From the NCBI RefSeq assembly GCF_013423485.1, contig NZ_JABFFR010000021.1, forward strand, positions 1 through 64,000: a DNA stretch of 64,000 bases, given 5' to 3'. This document shows, piece by piece, positions 26,174 to 35,046 of this stretch. The stretch comes from Azospirillum oleiclasticum. GTDB taxonomy: Bacteria > Pseudomonadota > Alphaproteobacteria > Azospirillales > Azospirillaceae. Position 1 is the first letter of the stretch. Each line of letters opens with the position of its first letter. Under the pieces are notes generated by a model. The model ran no database searches. It was not told the DNA's origin and worked only from the letters and a program-made list of their open reading frames with translations. Made by a program: the position numbers and the translations under genes.

Positions 26174-26989
26174 ATGCGCGTAAATGTTCTCCTGATACTG
26201 TTCATAAGCATCGTCTCCACGCCGGCGTTCGGTGAGCCTCGCCGGGTGGTATCGATGAACCTGTGTGCCGACCAGCTGCTGGTGCTGCTGGCTGACCGAC
26301 CGGCGATCCTGTCGCTGTCCCCGCTGTCGCGCGACCCGGTGCTGTCCTACGTGGCGCCGCTTGTCAAAGACCTTCCACAGAACCATGGAATGGCTGAGGA
26401 GATCTATCCCCTCAAGCCGGATTTGGTACTGGCCGGCTCCCACACGGCCCGGCCGACGGTGGCGTTCCTGAAGTCCAGAGGAATCCCAGTTCTGGAACTT
26501 TCGATTCCCAGGGACTTCAATGAAATCCGCGATCAGCTGCGTCGGGTAGCCGACGCGTTGGGCCGGACTGCCAGGGGAGAGGAATTGATCACCGCAATGG
26601 ATCGTCTTCTCGACGAGGTACCGGCACGCGCCGGCTCCCGTCCTCTCGCACTCGCATGGCAGGCAGGCGGATTCACAGCCGGTACGGGAACCCTGACCGA
26701 TGCCGTCTTCGAAGCGGCCGGGGTGGAGAACCTGGCTGCCCGCAGCGGATTGGCTGGATACGGATACATCGGTCTGGAGACCGTTGTGGCCGGACGACCG
26801 GACCTGCTTGTTTCGGAGCATGCCATGCCTGGTCGCCCGTCCCTGCAACAGGCTTTGCTCCAACATCCGGCTCTTGCGGACGGAAGTGGGATCGGGCACC
26901 GGATCGATGTGCCAAGCGCACTTACGGCTTGCGGAGGACCTTTCACGGCCGAAGCCGTTCGCATTATCCGCCAAGCATCGGAACCATGA
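26174..26989 (+). CDS. ABC transporter substrate-binding protein, cobalamin/iron-complex type (BtuF-like)
   Basis: A 271-residue periplasmic protein with a signal peptide (VLLILFISIVSTPAFG, cleavage near residue 18). It has a TroA/FecB-like fold: RRVVSMNLCADQLLVLL at the mature N-terminus, IYPLKPDLVLAG and a C-terminal ACGGPFTAEAVRII. The riboswitch upstream points to cobalamin or a cobinamide as the ligand. I chose the ATG at 26174, which starts the signal peptide; an ATG at 26147 is also possible and has GGAG nearby. Its stop overlaps the permease start (ATGA). Confidence 0.85.
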   Translation: MRVNVLLILFISIVSTPAFGEPRRVVSMNLCADQLLVLLADRPAILSLSPLSRDPVLSYVAPLVKDLPQNHGMAEEIYPLKPDLVLAGSHTARPTVAFLKSRGIPVLELSIPRDFNEIRDQLRRVADALGRTARGEELITAMDRLLDEVPARAGSRPLALAWQAGGFTAGTGTLTDAVFEAAGVENLAARSGLAGYGYIGLETVVAGRPDLLVSEHAMPGRPSLQQALLQHPALADGSGIGHRIDVPSALTACGGPFTAEAVRIIRQASEP

Positions 26990-27975
26990 CCGCTCGCGTT
27001 CTCAATGCCGCTCTTGCCGTGCTTTGCGCCGCGCTGTTCGGTGCTTCGCTGTCCGTCGGTCCCAGCCCCGTCGGCGTGTCGACCGCCCTCGCCGATCTGA
27101 TGGCCGGTAACGGAAGCACCGCGGCCGTCATCTTCACCGAGATTCGTGTGCCGCGGGCGATGCTTGGCCTCGCCGTCGGGGCCAGCCTTGGCTTGGCGGG
27201 CGCTGCCTTGCAGGGCTGGTTGCGCAATCCGCTGGCGGAACCTGGTGTCGTCGGGGTGTCGCCGTTCGCGGCCCTGGGCGCCGTGATCGCGTTCTACAGC
27301 GGCTGGTCCACCGCCCTCCCTCTGGCGTTGCCATTGGGCGGTATAGCCGGAGCGCTGTTTGGCGTCGCCATCCTCTACGGACTTGCGGGCCGGGCCGCGG
27401 GTGTTTTGACGATGGTGCTCGCTGGTACGGCACTGTCCAGCTTGGCGTCGGCGCTGACATCCCTTGCGCTGAGTCTGTCACCGAATCCGTTCGCACTGAC
27501 GGAAATCGTGTTCTGGCTCCTGGGATCGCTGGCCGACCGTAGTCTGTCCCATGTGGGCCTGACACTCCCCTTCATGATCATGGGCTGGATGTTGCTGCTG
27601 AGTCTCGGCAAGCCGCTTGACGCGTTGACGCTGGGGGAGGCGACGGCACGCTCGTTGGGCATCGACCTCGCCCGCCTGCGATTCCGACTGGTTCTGGGAA
27701 CCGCCCTTGCCGTCGGGGCTGCTGTGGCGGTGACAGGCGCTATCGGCTTTGTCGGGTTGATCGTTCCGCATTTGCTGCGCCCTCTGGTCGGGTGGCAACC
27801 GGGACGGCTTCTTCTGCCGAGCGCGCTCGGAGGGGCGGCGCTCACCGTTGCCGCCGATATAGCGGTTCGTATGCCGGCATCCGGCAATGAACTGAAGCTC
27901 GGTGTGGTCACGGCGTTGCTCGGCGCGCCGTTCTTCCTGGCTCTTGTCCTGCGAATGCGGGGCACAGTGCCATGA
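26986..27975 (+). CDS. FecCD/BtuC-family ABC transporter permease
   Basis: A 329-residue inner-membrane permease with about ten helices. Family marks are IRVPRAMLGLAVGASLGLAG, ALQGWLRNPLAEPGVVGVS and GAIGFVGLIVPHLLRPLVG, plus the coupling-helix region ARSLGIDLARLR. With the preceding binding protein it should import a corrinoid under riboswitch control. The start overlaps the previous stop by four bases. The expected ATP-binding gene (BtuD) does not follow; only a 68-codon open frame is found there. Confidence 0.92.
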   Translation: MTARVLNAALAVLCAALFGASLSVGPSPVGVSTALADLMAGNGSTAAVIFTEIRVPRAMLGLAVGASLGLAGAALQGWLRNPLAEPGVVGVSPFAALGAVIAFYSGWSTALPLALPLGGIAGALFGVAILYGLAGRAAGVLTMVLAGTALSSLASALTSLALSLSPNPFALTEIVFWLLGSLADRSLSHVGLTLPFMIMGWMLLLSLGKPLDALTLGEATARSLGIDLARLRFRLVLGTALAVGAAVAVTGAIGFVGLIVPHLLRPLVGWQPGRLLLPSALGGAALTVAADIAVRMPASGNELKLGVVTALLGAPFFLALVLRMRGTVP

Positions 27976-28178
27976 AACCATTGCCGGCCCCTCCTGCCGA
28001 GCACGGCAGTCCGTCACAGGCCGGCATGATCATCCGAGGAGGGCCGTATATGGGCGCCGCGGCTCGGATCTCCAGGATGACCCACGGGCAGTGGCGCTTC
28101 CATTCCGCATCGCACAACAGAACAGCCATAGACATCCGGCTCGAGTTCCCGACACGAATCCAGTCGATTGAGGATTAA
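27972..28178 (+). CDS. small hypothetical protein, 68 residues
   Basis: The ATG overlaps the permease stop (ATGA) and the TAA overlaps the stop of the convergent MarR gene, so the frame exactly fills the gap. The product is basic and has no recognised domain, P-loop or membrane helix (MKPLPAPPAEHGSPSQAG at the start, LEFPTRIQSIED at the end). Coupling to the permease argues for translation, but composition alone does not prove it. Confidence 0.35.
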   Translation: MKPLPAPPAEHGSPSQAGMIIRGGPYMGAAARISRMTHGQWRFHSASHNRTAIDIRLEFPTRIQSIED

Positions 28179-28720
28179 TCCTCCGTCAGCGGATCACTTC
28201 CACCGTCCGCTTCCTCCCCTCCTGCATTCAGCTCGCGCAAATTCTCGATCATGCGCTGCATCAGCTCCATCGTACGCGTCAGATCATCGTCCGCAAGACC
28301 ACGCATCGCCAGCTGGTTGATCTCCATCGCGCATGGAAGGAGGACGTCACGAAGCGACCGCCCTTTCGGCGTCAGAAAAATGTTCACTTTGCGCCGATCA
28401 TGAGGGTTCCGGACGCGCTGCACCAAGTCGCGCCGCTCCATGCCATTGAGGGCAGTGACGGTTGTCGGCTCCATCATGCCGACCCGCTGGCTCAACTCCC
28501 GCTGCGTGATGCCATCCTCGTGCCAGAGCGCACGCAGAAAGAGCCATTGCCCCATGGTTACGCCATGGCTTGCGATCCGCGATTGAAGGGCCCTGGTGAA
28601 GGAGCGGTGAACATCCCGCAAAAGCTGGGAGAATCCATACTCCAGGTCACCATGCTTCGGCGCGCTGCCGTGAGCAGGCGTTCCTGGTGCAGCGCCGGGT
28701 TTGTAGGAAGGTGGGTGCAT
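28175..28720 (-). CDS. MarR-family transcriptional regulator
   Basis: A 181-residue winged-helix regulator. The core runs from about 30 to 160. DNA-recognition sequence lies in GITQRELSQRVGMMEPTTVTALNGMERRDLVQR, and the wing in RNPHDRRKVNIFLTPKGR. The N-terminal 25 residues and the acidic tail are variable. The ATG at 28720 is preceded by an in-frame TTG. The target is not known. A gene-free AT-richer stretch of about 480 bases lies upstream and may hold its own operator and that of the divergent polyamine gene. Confidence 0.92.
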   Translation of the reverse strand: MHPPSYKPGAAPGTPAHGSAPKHGDLEYGFSQLLRDVHRSFTRALQSRIASHGVTMGQWLFLRALWHEDGITQRELSQRVGMMEPTTVTALNGMERRDLVQRVRNPHDRRKVNIFLTPKGRSLRDVLLPCAMEINQLAMRGLADDDLTRTMELMQRMIENLRELNAGGEEADGGSDPLTED

Positions 28721-29199
28721 CAAGGCGATCTCATGACATCCGGGAGCAGGGTGAGAGATGGAACCGGCATCCGCAACCTCAAGTGCGCGGTGGATGATGG
28801 ATCATATCCATTGAAATGCTTGACGCAAAGGAAACCATCGCGGCGTTTCGCCTCGCATGCAAGGATATGTGTCCTCTTCCTCCTTTTTCCGTCACCAGAC
28901 GGCTGAAAGTTCTATGATGAATGAAAGATTACCCCGGCCCGGATTTCTCAGCTACCAGCGTCATTCAGAAGAATGCCATCCATATCCACGTATGTTAGAT
29001 TTGTGCGCATCCGGATTTTAGCCGGTTTTCCTTTGGATGTCACGATCGCAGGATCATCCGGTAAACCACAGCCTCGATGAAGTTTCCGGGACAAGGGGTT
29101 GCCAGTCCGGCAATGAAGAGCACATACAGGGTCCGCCTGCCACCTATGCCGTCCCGGAGATCGTTTTCAGGTGGCGACATGTCTGGGAGAGGGGTCGTC
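28721..29199. other. gene-free intergenic stretch, AT-richer than surroundings
   Basis: No frame here looks coding on either strand. Base composition drops noticeably from about 28800 to 29060, with runs such as CTTCCTCCTTTTTCC and TTTTAGCCGGTTTTCC. It separates divergent marR and the amidase gene, so promoters for both are expected. I cannot place a convincing -35/-10 pair. Confidence 0.5.
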
Positions 29200-30075
29200 A
29201 TGCGCAACATAACTGTCGCCGCCACGCAGTTCGCCTGCAGTTGGGACCGGGAAGCGAACGTGGATAAAGCCGAGGCCCTGGTGCGCCGCGCCGCCACCGA
29301 TGGGGCCCAGGTGATCCTGCTTCAGGAGTTGTTCGAGACTCCCTACTTCTGCAAGGAGCAGAGGCAAAAACTCTTTTCGCTGGCCATGGAAGCCGAAGGT
29401 CATCCAGTGCTGGCCAGAATGTCAGCGCTGGCTCGAGCCCTTGAAGTGGTTCTTCCCGTGAGCTTCTTCGAACGGGCAAACAATGCCTTTTACAATTCCC
29501 TGGCCATGATCGATGCGGATGGATCGATCCTTGGCATCTACCGCAAATCCCACATTCCAGACGGACCGGGATATCAGGAGAAATATTACTTCAATCCCGG
29601 TGACACCGGCTTTCGCGTGTTCACCACACGGTATGCCACCATCGGCGCTGCGATCTGCTGGGATCAGTGGTTTCCGGAAAGCGCCCGCGCCATGGCGCTC
29701 ATGGGGGCGGAGCTTCTGCTCTACCCGACGGCGATCGGATCGGAACCGCAGGATGCGGAAATCGACAGCCAGGCGCATTGGACGCGGGTCATGCAGGGTC
29801 ACGCTGGCGCCAATCTGATGCCCCTCGTTGCTTCCAACCGCATCGGACGTGAAATCGAGGAAAGCTGCGGCATCACCTTCTATGGCTCCTCCTTCATCGC
29901 CGGCCCGACCGGCGAGATTGTGGCGCAGGCCGACAGGACGTCCGAGTGCATTCTGACCGCCACCTTCGATCTCGACCGGATCGCTCTGCAGCGCGCGTCG
30001 TGGGGCATCTTCAGGGACCGCAGGCCCGATCTCTACGGAGCCTTGCTGACCTCAGATGGGCGACGTCGGGGCTGA
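29200..30075 (+). CDS. aguB: N-carbamoylputrescine amidase
   Basis: Hydrolyses N-carbamoylputrescine to putrescine, CO2 and ammonia in the agmatine route. It is a 291-residue nitrilase-superfamily enzyme with the Glu-Lys-Cys triad Glu43 (LLQELFETPYF), Lys116 (YRKSHIPDGPGYQEKYYF) and Cys153 (AAICWDQWFPE). The QEKYYF and CWDQWFPE motifs are specific for this branch. The ATG at 29200 follows GGGAGAGGGG and starts the conserved MRNITVAATQF. No agmatine deiminase gene is adjacent. A second polyamine hydrolase lies nearby on the other strand. Confidence 0.94.
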   Translation: MRNITVAATQFACSWDREANVDKAEALVRRAATDGAQVILLQELFETPYFCKEQRQKLFSLAMEAEGHPVLARMSALARALEVVLPVSFFERANNAFYNSLAMIDADGSILGIYRKSHIPDGPGYQEKYYFNPGDTGFRVFTTRYATIGAAICWDQWFPESARAMALMGAELLLYPTAIGSEPQDAEIDSQAHWTRVMQGHAGANLMPLVASNRIGREIEESCGITFYGSSFIAGPTGEIVAQADRTSECILTATFDLDRIALQRASWGIFRDRRPDLYGALLTSDGRRRG

Positions 30076-30093
30076 CCCGGCACCCGGGGGGCA

Positions 30094-30684
30094 TCAGACG
30101 CTGACCGAGACGGCCCTGACCCTTGACGTCTTCCCAATGGCCGCTGCGGAACCATAGGCAGCGGCCCCTCGTTCAGCCGCGGCATTGCGAACGCCGTTGG
30201 TCCCCCCGCCCTCCTCCTCCGCCTGCTGCCGCCGCTGCTCGGATCGAGCCTGTGCGCCGGCGGCATCGGCCTGCTGGGCCACGCGAAGATCCTGGGGGGA
30301 AGGATCCGGAGGTGCCAACGCCGCGCGTTTGACCGTTTCCATCTTGCGGATGGTGGCTGCCGGATCCCGCTCCGGGCTGGCGTCGATCGGCACCTCGCCA
30401 GCAACCGCGTAATTCTTGTTATCGGGCCCCCGCGTGAACTGATAGCTCGGCGCCCCTGCGTGTGGCCCACCCGCGGAGACATGCGCCTGCTCATGCTGGC
30501 GGACTTTCTGGTCCGTTGCGCGAAGCTGCTGGATTTGCCGTTGAACCTCGGGATTCGTCAGATCCGTGCCACCGGCGGCCGATGGCCCCGAATCGGAGTC
30601 CGACCGGTCAGCGCGCCGGCCAGCACGCTGCGGCTGCCACCCGTTGCTCCCCGAGACGCTGTCGATCAAGGTCGTTCGGCCCAA
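30094..30684 (-). CDS. SprA-related putative metalloprotease
   Basis: A 196-residue protein carrying a zinc-protease-like HEXXH: His64, Glu65 and His68 in RQHEQAHVSAGG. It is followed by SYQFTRGPDNKNYAVAGEVPID, the hallmark of the SprA-related/CJM1_0395 family. The N-terminus (about 15-45) and C-terminus (about 125-196, Ala/Gln/Arg-rich) are low complexity. No signal peptide is seen. The start is uncertain: TTG at 30684 is the best available and there is no in-frame ATG. Protease activity is predicted from the motif and not established for this family. It converges on aguB with 18 bases between. Confidence 0.8.
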   Translation of the reverse strand: MGRTTLIDSVSGSNGWQPQRAGRRADRSDSDSGPSAAGGTDLTNPEVQRQIQQLRATDQKVRQHEQAHVSAGGPHAGAPSYQFTRGPDNKNYAVAGEVPIDASPERDPAATIRKMETVKRAALAPPDPSPQDLRVAQQADAAGAQARSEQRRQQAEEEGGGTNGVRNAAAERGAAAYGSAAAIGKTSRVRAVSVSV

Positions 30685-30766
30685 TCGATGTTCGATCGTC
30701 GGATTTTACGACGATTGCCGGCGACTCGGCAACGCCCCCCGACCAATTGCAAGGAATCGTGATCCG

Positions 30767-31798
30767 TCAGCGTCCCTCAAAACCGGTCAGGACATTCACG
30801 ATGTTCACACCGAGGGCATCGACGGCGTAGCCGCCCTCCATGACGAAACAGGTCGGGAGCCCGATGCGTTCGATCATCGCGCCAATCCGCGGGAAATCCT
30901 CCATCGTCAACCGAAAGCGGGAGATCGGGTCGCCTTCGTACGTGTCCGCACCCAAGGACACGACGAGCGCGTCCGGCGTGAACTCCTGGATGCGCGATGC
31001 CGCAATGGACAGCGCCTCGGCATAGGCGGGCCAGTCCGTCCCCCAGGGCAGTGGCAGATTCAGCGTGAACCCCTCACCACGCCCGCCGCCGCGCTCGTCG
31101 GCGTGACCACTGTAGTATGGGAATTCCTGGCGCGGGTCGGCGTGCACGCACACGAAGAGAACATCGTCGCGTTCCCAGAAAATCTCCTGGGTACCATTTC
31201 CGTGATGGTAATCGACGTCGAGGATGGCGATCCGCTCTGCTCCTCCATCGAGCATACGCTGGGCCGCCACCGCTGCGTTGTTGACGAAGCAATAGCCCCC
31301 ATAGAAGGCCTGCCCGGCATGATGACCCGGCGGACGGACCAGCGCGAAGGACGCCCGATCGCCGCTGGACACGAGATCCGCGGCCGTCACGGCACAAGAA
31401 GCCGCGGCAAGGGCGGCCCGCCACGTCCCCTCTGTGATCGGCGTGCCTGCATCGAAGGAGTAATAACCCAGTTTTCCATCGATCGACTCCGGCACCACCC
31501 GCCTGTGCATGTTCGGAGCCAACCAATTGAGTGGCAGGGCATCCCAATCGCCGTGCTCGACCACCCACTGATCCCACGCGGTCTTGAGGAACTCGACATA
31601 GGCTTTGTCATGAACGCGCAGAATTGGTGCTTCATCGAGCAGCGACGGCGGGCGCAAGGGACCCAGCGCCATCTGCCGTGCCCGTGCCAGTACCATCTCC
31701 GCCCGTTCCGGACGTTCATGACAAGGCACCAGCCGGCCGTCGTTCAACTCGGCCCGTCCGGCCTGCTGCCGATGGTCGTCGCTGTACAGGATGATCAT
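30767..31798 (-). CDS. histone-deacetylase-family protein, likely acetylpolyamine amidohydrolase
   Basis: A 343-residue zinc amidohydrolase of the arginase/deacetylase fold. Catalytic His159-His160 lie in RPPGHHA, zinc ligands in DVDYHHGNGTQ (Asp196 and His198) and a third in SLGADTYEGDP. Length, the CHERPERAE entry and the GYYSFDAGTPI loop match acetylpolyamine amidohydrolases better than classical HDACs, and the nearby N-carbamoylputrescine amidase supports a polyamine role. The ATG at 31798 is clear. It is probably transcribed with the SprA-like gene 82 bases downstream. Confidence 0.9.
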   Translation of the reverse strand: MIILYSDDHRQQAGRAELNDGRLVPCHERPERAEMVLARARQMALGPLRPPSLLDEAPILRVHDKAYVEFLKTAWDQWVVEHGDWDALPLNWLAPNMHRRVVPESIDGKLGYYSFDAGTPITEGTWRAALAAASCAVTAADLVSSGDRASFALVRPPGHHAGQAFYGGYCFVNNAAVAAQRMLDGGAERIAILDVDYHHGNGTQEIFWERDDVLFVCVHADPRQEFPYYSGHADERGGGRGEGFTLNLPLPWGTDWPAYAEALSIAASRIQEFTPDALVVSLGADTYEGDPISRFRLTMEDFPRIGAMIERIGLPTCFVMEGGYAVDALGVNIVNVLTGFEGR

Positions 31799-32070
31799 GC
31801 GTTCATTCCACGTGGTGGGGAGCCGCCAAAGCCGTCAGCGAACCCTTCACGGCCAGAAATCACCTTGGCGTGCTGGACGCCAGCCTTCAAGCCCCCATCC
31901 TGCCGGTGGCCCGGCATGCGCGGGCATGACTGGACCTCTCCTCGTCAGCGGATTCTCACGCTAAAGACGCTGACCATCGCAGAAACCCTGTTGTCACGCG
32001 ATTCCATGCCATTGTATTCTATCTTCCGGTTGTCAACTCCGCGGCGTTAAACCGCCTTTGGGGAAGAAGC

Positions 32071-35046
32071 ATGTTTTTTGCCGCGCGCGAATTGAGGGTG
32101 TTCGCGGCTTATGCGGCGCCGATGTGGGTGTATGCCTGCATCATATGGGGGTTGGGCCTCATCGGTCAGGCCGCGGCAGCATCGCCGTCGCCCATCGAAC
32201 AGGCCTATTCCACCCGCGCCGGCTCCGAACTCAAGCAGTTCGGATATGAACTTTTTGCCACTAAATCGCCTCCGGCGCAGGGGCGTGAACCGATTGGCGC
32301 CGTACACGGTGACTATGTGCTTGGCGTTGGTGACGAATTGGCCGTCACACTGCGCGGCCAGATTAATTCGACTCGGCGTTACCGCGTCGATGGCGACGGT
32401 CGCCTGCTGATCGACGAGCTTCGGCCACTGCGCGCCGATGGTCGCACCCTCGATGAGTTCCGCAGGGAGTTGGCGATCGCCATCTCCGCAGCACATCTCG
32501 ATGTGGAAACCTTCGTCTCGGTCACGGAGATCCGGCAAATCGGCGTCCTTGTCCTGGGCGCCGTCGGCAGACCTGGGCGGCAGGAATTGATCAGTCAAGC
32601 CACGGTGTTCGATGCGTTGATCGTGGCCGGCGGCGTCACGCGCAGCGGGTCGCTGCGGAGGATCAAGCTGCTTCGCGGCGCAACGGAACGCGTCGTCGAC
32701 GTCTATGAACTTGTTCAAACGGGCGGTGGCGGGACGACGGAGCGCCTGCGCGACGGTGATCGCATCCTGGTTCCGCCCTTGGGACCGACCGTCGCTGTGG
32801 CTGGCCCGGTCAAGCACCCCGGCATCTTCGAACTGCCCGCCGGCGTCGATCGTGCGTCCGTTGCGGCCATGCGCGACCTCGCGGGAGGCCTTATCCGTCC
32901 GGCCACCCAGCAGGCGATGCGGCTCGGCCTGAAGGCCGACGGCGGCGAATTGGCGGAGGAGGTCAGGGACAGCACCGCGCCCCTGCTGGGTGACGGTGAC
33001 ATCCTGATGCTCGCCCCGCTGCGGGAAGACCGGCAGGGCGTCGTGCGCCTGGAGGGGCACGTCCTGCGCCCTGGTCCACGCTCGATCCGCGACAATCGGA
33101 CACTGATCGATCTCGTGGGAGAACGCGATCTTCGTCCAGGGCATTATCGGCCCTTCGCCGCACTCGCGTCGACGGACCGCGCCACCGGGATGACGACCCA
33201 CACGGCCATCGATCTTGCCGGGGTCTTGGACGGCCGCACCGACCGCCGGCTTGCCGAAGGGGACACGCTGATCATCTTCAGCACCGCCGATGTGGATTTT
33301 CTGACATCCGACGCCGTCCTCCGACTGTTGCGCGGCGACCGCTCGTTGCCCGAAGGCGCCTGCCGTGGCCTGGTGGTGCTCGCGCGGACGATTGCAGGAT
33401 CGCCCGACGGACCGTTCGCCCGCGGACCACAGGCCCAGGCCGCCGCTGAATTGACCGGCAGCCGGCAGCCTTGCCCACCCATATTCGACGAAAATCCGGA
33501 TTTGCTGGCCTTCGCGCTTCAGCAATCCGTGCTTGTCCGCTCCGGCGTCACCCGTCCGGGATTCTTCCCGGTCGCCGGTAAGGCCGGCACGCAGGCGATC
33601 GCCCGATCGACCGGCCAAGCGAGGGACAAGCCGGCAACGCGCGCGGTCGCTGCCATCGAGCCGGAGGGAAGCCTTGGCCGCGACGACATCATGGATCGGG
33701 CGGAGCCCGTGTTCGAACTCATCGGACATGTGAGATTTCCAGGCGTGCGGAGGCTGGCCGGCGGGACGACGCTCCGTGCGGCACTCGAGCAGGGGCGTGC
33801 CTTGCGCGACGGTGTCTACCCATTGATGGGGGTGATCGAGCGGGTGAACCGACGCTCCCTGTCTCAGACCTTGATCGCCTTCTCGCCGCAGGAGGTCGTG
33901 CGCGGCCGGGCCGATCGCGTGCTGGAGGATGGGGACCGCGTGCATCTGATTGCCCGTACCCACATCCGGTTGCTCACGGCCCACCCTCCGGCACACGACA
34001 GTCTGCCCCCCTCGGTCGAGGAATTGGGGCTGGATCCGCTGATCGCCTCTCTGTTGAACGAGCACGCTGTGCAGGTGCGCGGCGCGGTGCGCCAGCCTGG
34101 CGCCTACCCGGTGGCCGACCGTACAGCGGTCGAATCAGTGATTACCGAAGCGGGTGGAGTCTCCGCCTCGGGAGATCCGGCAAGCGTGGAGCTCACCTTC
34201 GGAAGCGGTGCCACCCGACGCGAGACCATCGACCTTACCAAGGCCGACGGCCAACGGGCATTCGTCGGGATCGGCGATGCGGTGCGGGTCAATCCGACCT
34301 TCGCGCGGATGGAACCGCGTACGGTCAACATCGTGGGGGAAGTCCGCCGGCCCGGCCGCTACGACGTTCTGCGCGGGGAGCGGCTGTCCGCGCTCATCGC
34401 GCGAGCTGGCGGCCTGACCGACGATGCCTATCCCGCCGGTGCGTTCTTCAGCCGCGAAAGCGAACGCCGCCGCAAGAAGGAGGAGTTCAACAATCACGCG
34501 CGCGCGATCGATGCCGCCATCGTGCGGCTGCGTCAGAAGGGCGAACCGATCCGCGACGAACAGGAATCCCACGCCCGGCAGCTCGCCGCGGAACTGCGTG
34601 GGATCGATCCTCCCGGCAGGATCGTCGTCGAGGCCGATCCCATCGTGCTCCGGAAGCGACCGGAACTCGACATCCTGCTGGAAGCGGATGACCAGATCGT
34701 CATTCCCAAACGCCCGCTCACCGTCGTCGTGTCCGGTGAACTCATGGCTCCGGCAGCCCTTCAGTTCGTGTCGGGCAAGACCGCCGACGACTACATCCAC
34801 GAGGGCGGCGGAACCACCCGGGATGCCGACACGGGGCGCAGCTTCCTGGTTCTTCCCGATGGGCGCGCGGAGCCGCTGTCCATCTCATCCTGGAACCACA
34901 CGGTCACCGCCGTGCCGCCTGGAGCGATGATTGTGATCCCACGCGACGTCCGCCCCTATGGATTCCTCGAGCTGGCCAAGGACATCGGGGGAATCGTCAG
35001 CCAGCTCGCCCTGACCGCGGCATCGATCACGGTGATTTCACGATGA
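32071..35046 (+). CDS. multi-SLBB polysaccharide export protein (Wza/Wzx-associated type, 991 residues)
   Basis: An outer-membrane-type polysaccharide export protein with a signal-like N-terminus (about 13-37, ending AAAS). A Poly_export domain at about 79-150 (DYVLGVGDELAVTLRG) follows. Then come about eight SLBB-like repeats, recognisable by G.V..PG patterns: GAVGRPGRQEL, GPVKHPGIFEL, GHVLRPGPRSI, GVTRPGFFPV, GHVRFPGVRRL, GAVRQPGAYPV, GEVRRPGRYDV and GELMAPAALQF. A charged helical insert (about 805-860) interrupts the last ones. Typical Wza proteins are about 380 residues with two or three SLBBs. The ATG at 32071 has GGGGAAGAAG. Its stop overlaps the next GT2 gene. Confidence 0.9.
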   Translation: MFFAARELRVFAAYAAPMWVYACIIWGLGLIGQAAAASPSPIEQAYSTRAGSELKQFGYELFATKSPPAQGREPIGAVHGDYVLGVGDELAVTLRGQINSTRRYRVDGDGRLLIDELRPLRADGRTLDEFRRELAIAISAAHLDVETFVSVTEIRQIGVLVLGAVGRPGRQELISQATVFDALIVAGGVTRSGSLRRIKLLRGATERVVDVYELVQTGGGGTTERLRDGDRILVPPLGPTVAVAGPVKHPGIFELPAGVDRASVAAMRDLAGGLIRPATQQAMRLGLKADGGELAEEVRDSTAPLLGDGDILMLAPLREDRQGVVRLEGHVLRPGPRSIRDNRTLIDLVGERDLRPGHYRPFAALASTDRATGMTTHTAIDLAGVLDGRTDRRLAEGDTLIIFSTADVDFLTSDAVLRLLRGDRSLPEGACRGLVVLARTIAGSPDGPFARGPQAQAAAELTGSRQPCPPIFDENPDLLAFALQQSVLVRSGVTRPGFFPVAGKAGTQAIARSTGQARDKPATRAVAAIEPEGSLGRDDIMDRAEPVFELIGHVRFPGVRRLAGGTTLRAALEQGRALRDGVYPLMGVIERVNRRSLSQTLIAFSPQEVVRGRADRVLEDGDRVHLIARTHIRLLTAHPPAHDSLPPSVEELGLDPLIASLLNEHAVQVRGAVRQPGAYPVADRTAVESVITEAGGVSASGDPASVELTFGSGATRRETIDLTKADGQRAFVGIGDAVRVNPTFARMEPRTVNIVGEVRRPGRYDVLRGERLSALIARAGGLTDDAYPAGAFFSRESERRRKKEEFNNHARAIDAAIVRLRQKGEPIRDEQESHARQLAAELRGIDPPGRIVVEADPIVLRKRPELDILLEADDQIVIPKRPLTVVVSGELMAPAALQFVSGKTADDYIHEGGGTTRDADTGRSFLVLPDGRAEPLSISSWNHTVTAVPPGAMIVIPRDVRPYGFLELAKDIGGIVSQLALTAASITVISR

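Noticed and set aside
32047..34065. 672-residue minus-strand frame
   Set aside because: Antisense shadow of the multi-SLBB export gene; the sense strand has clear repeats and a good RBS.
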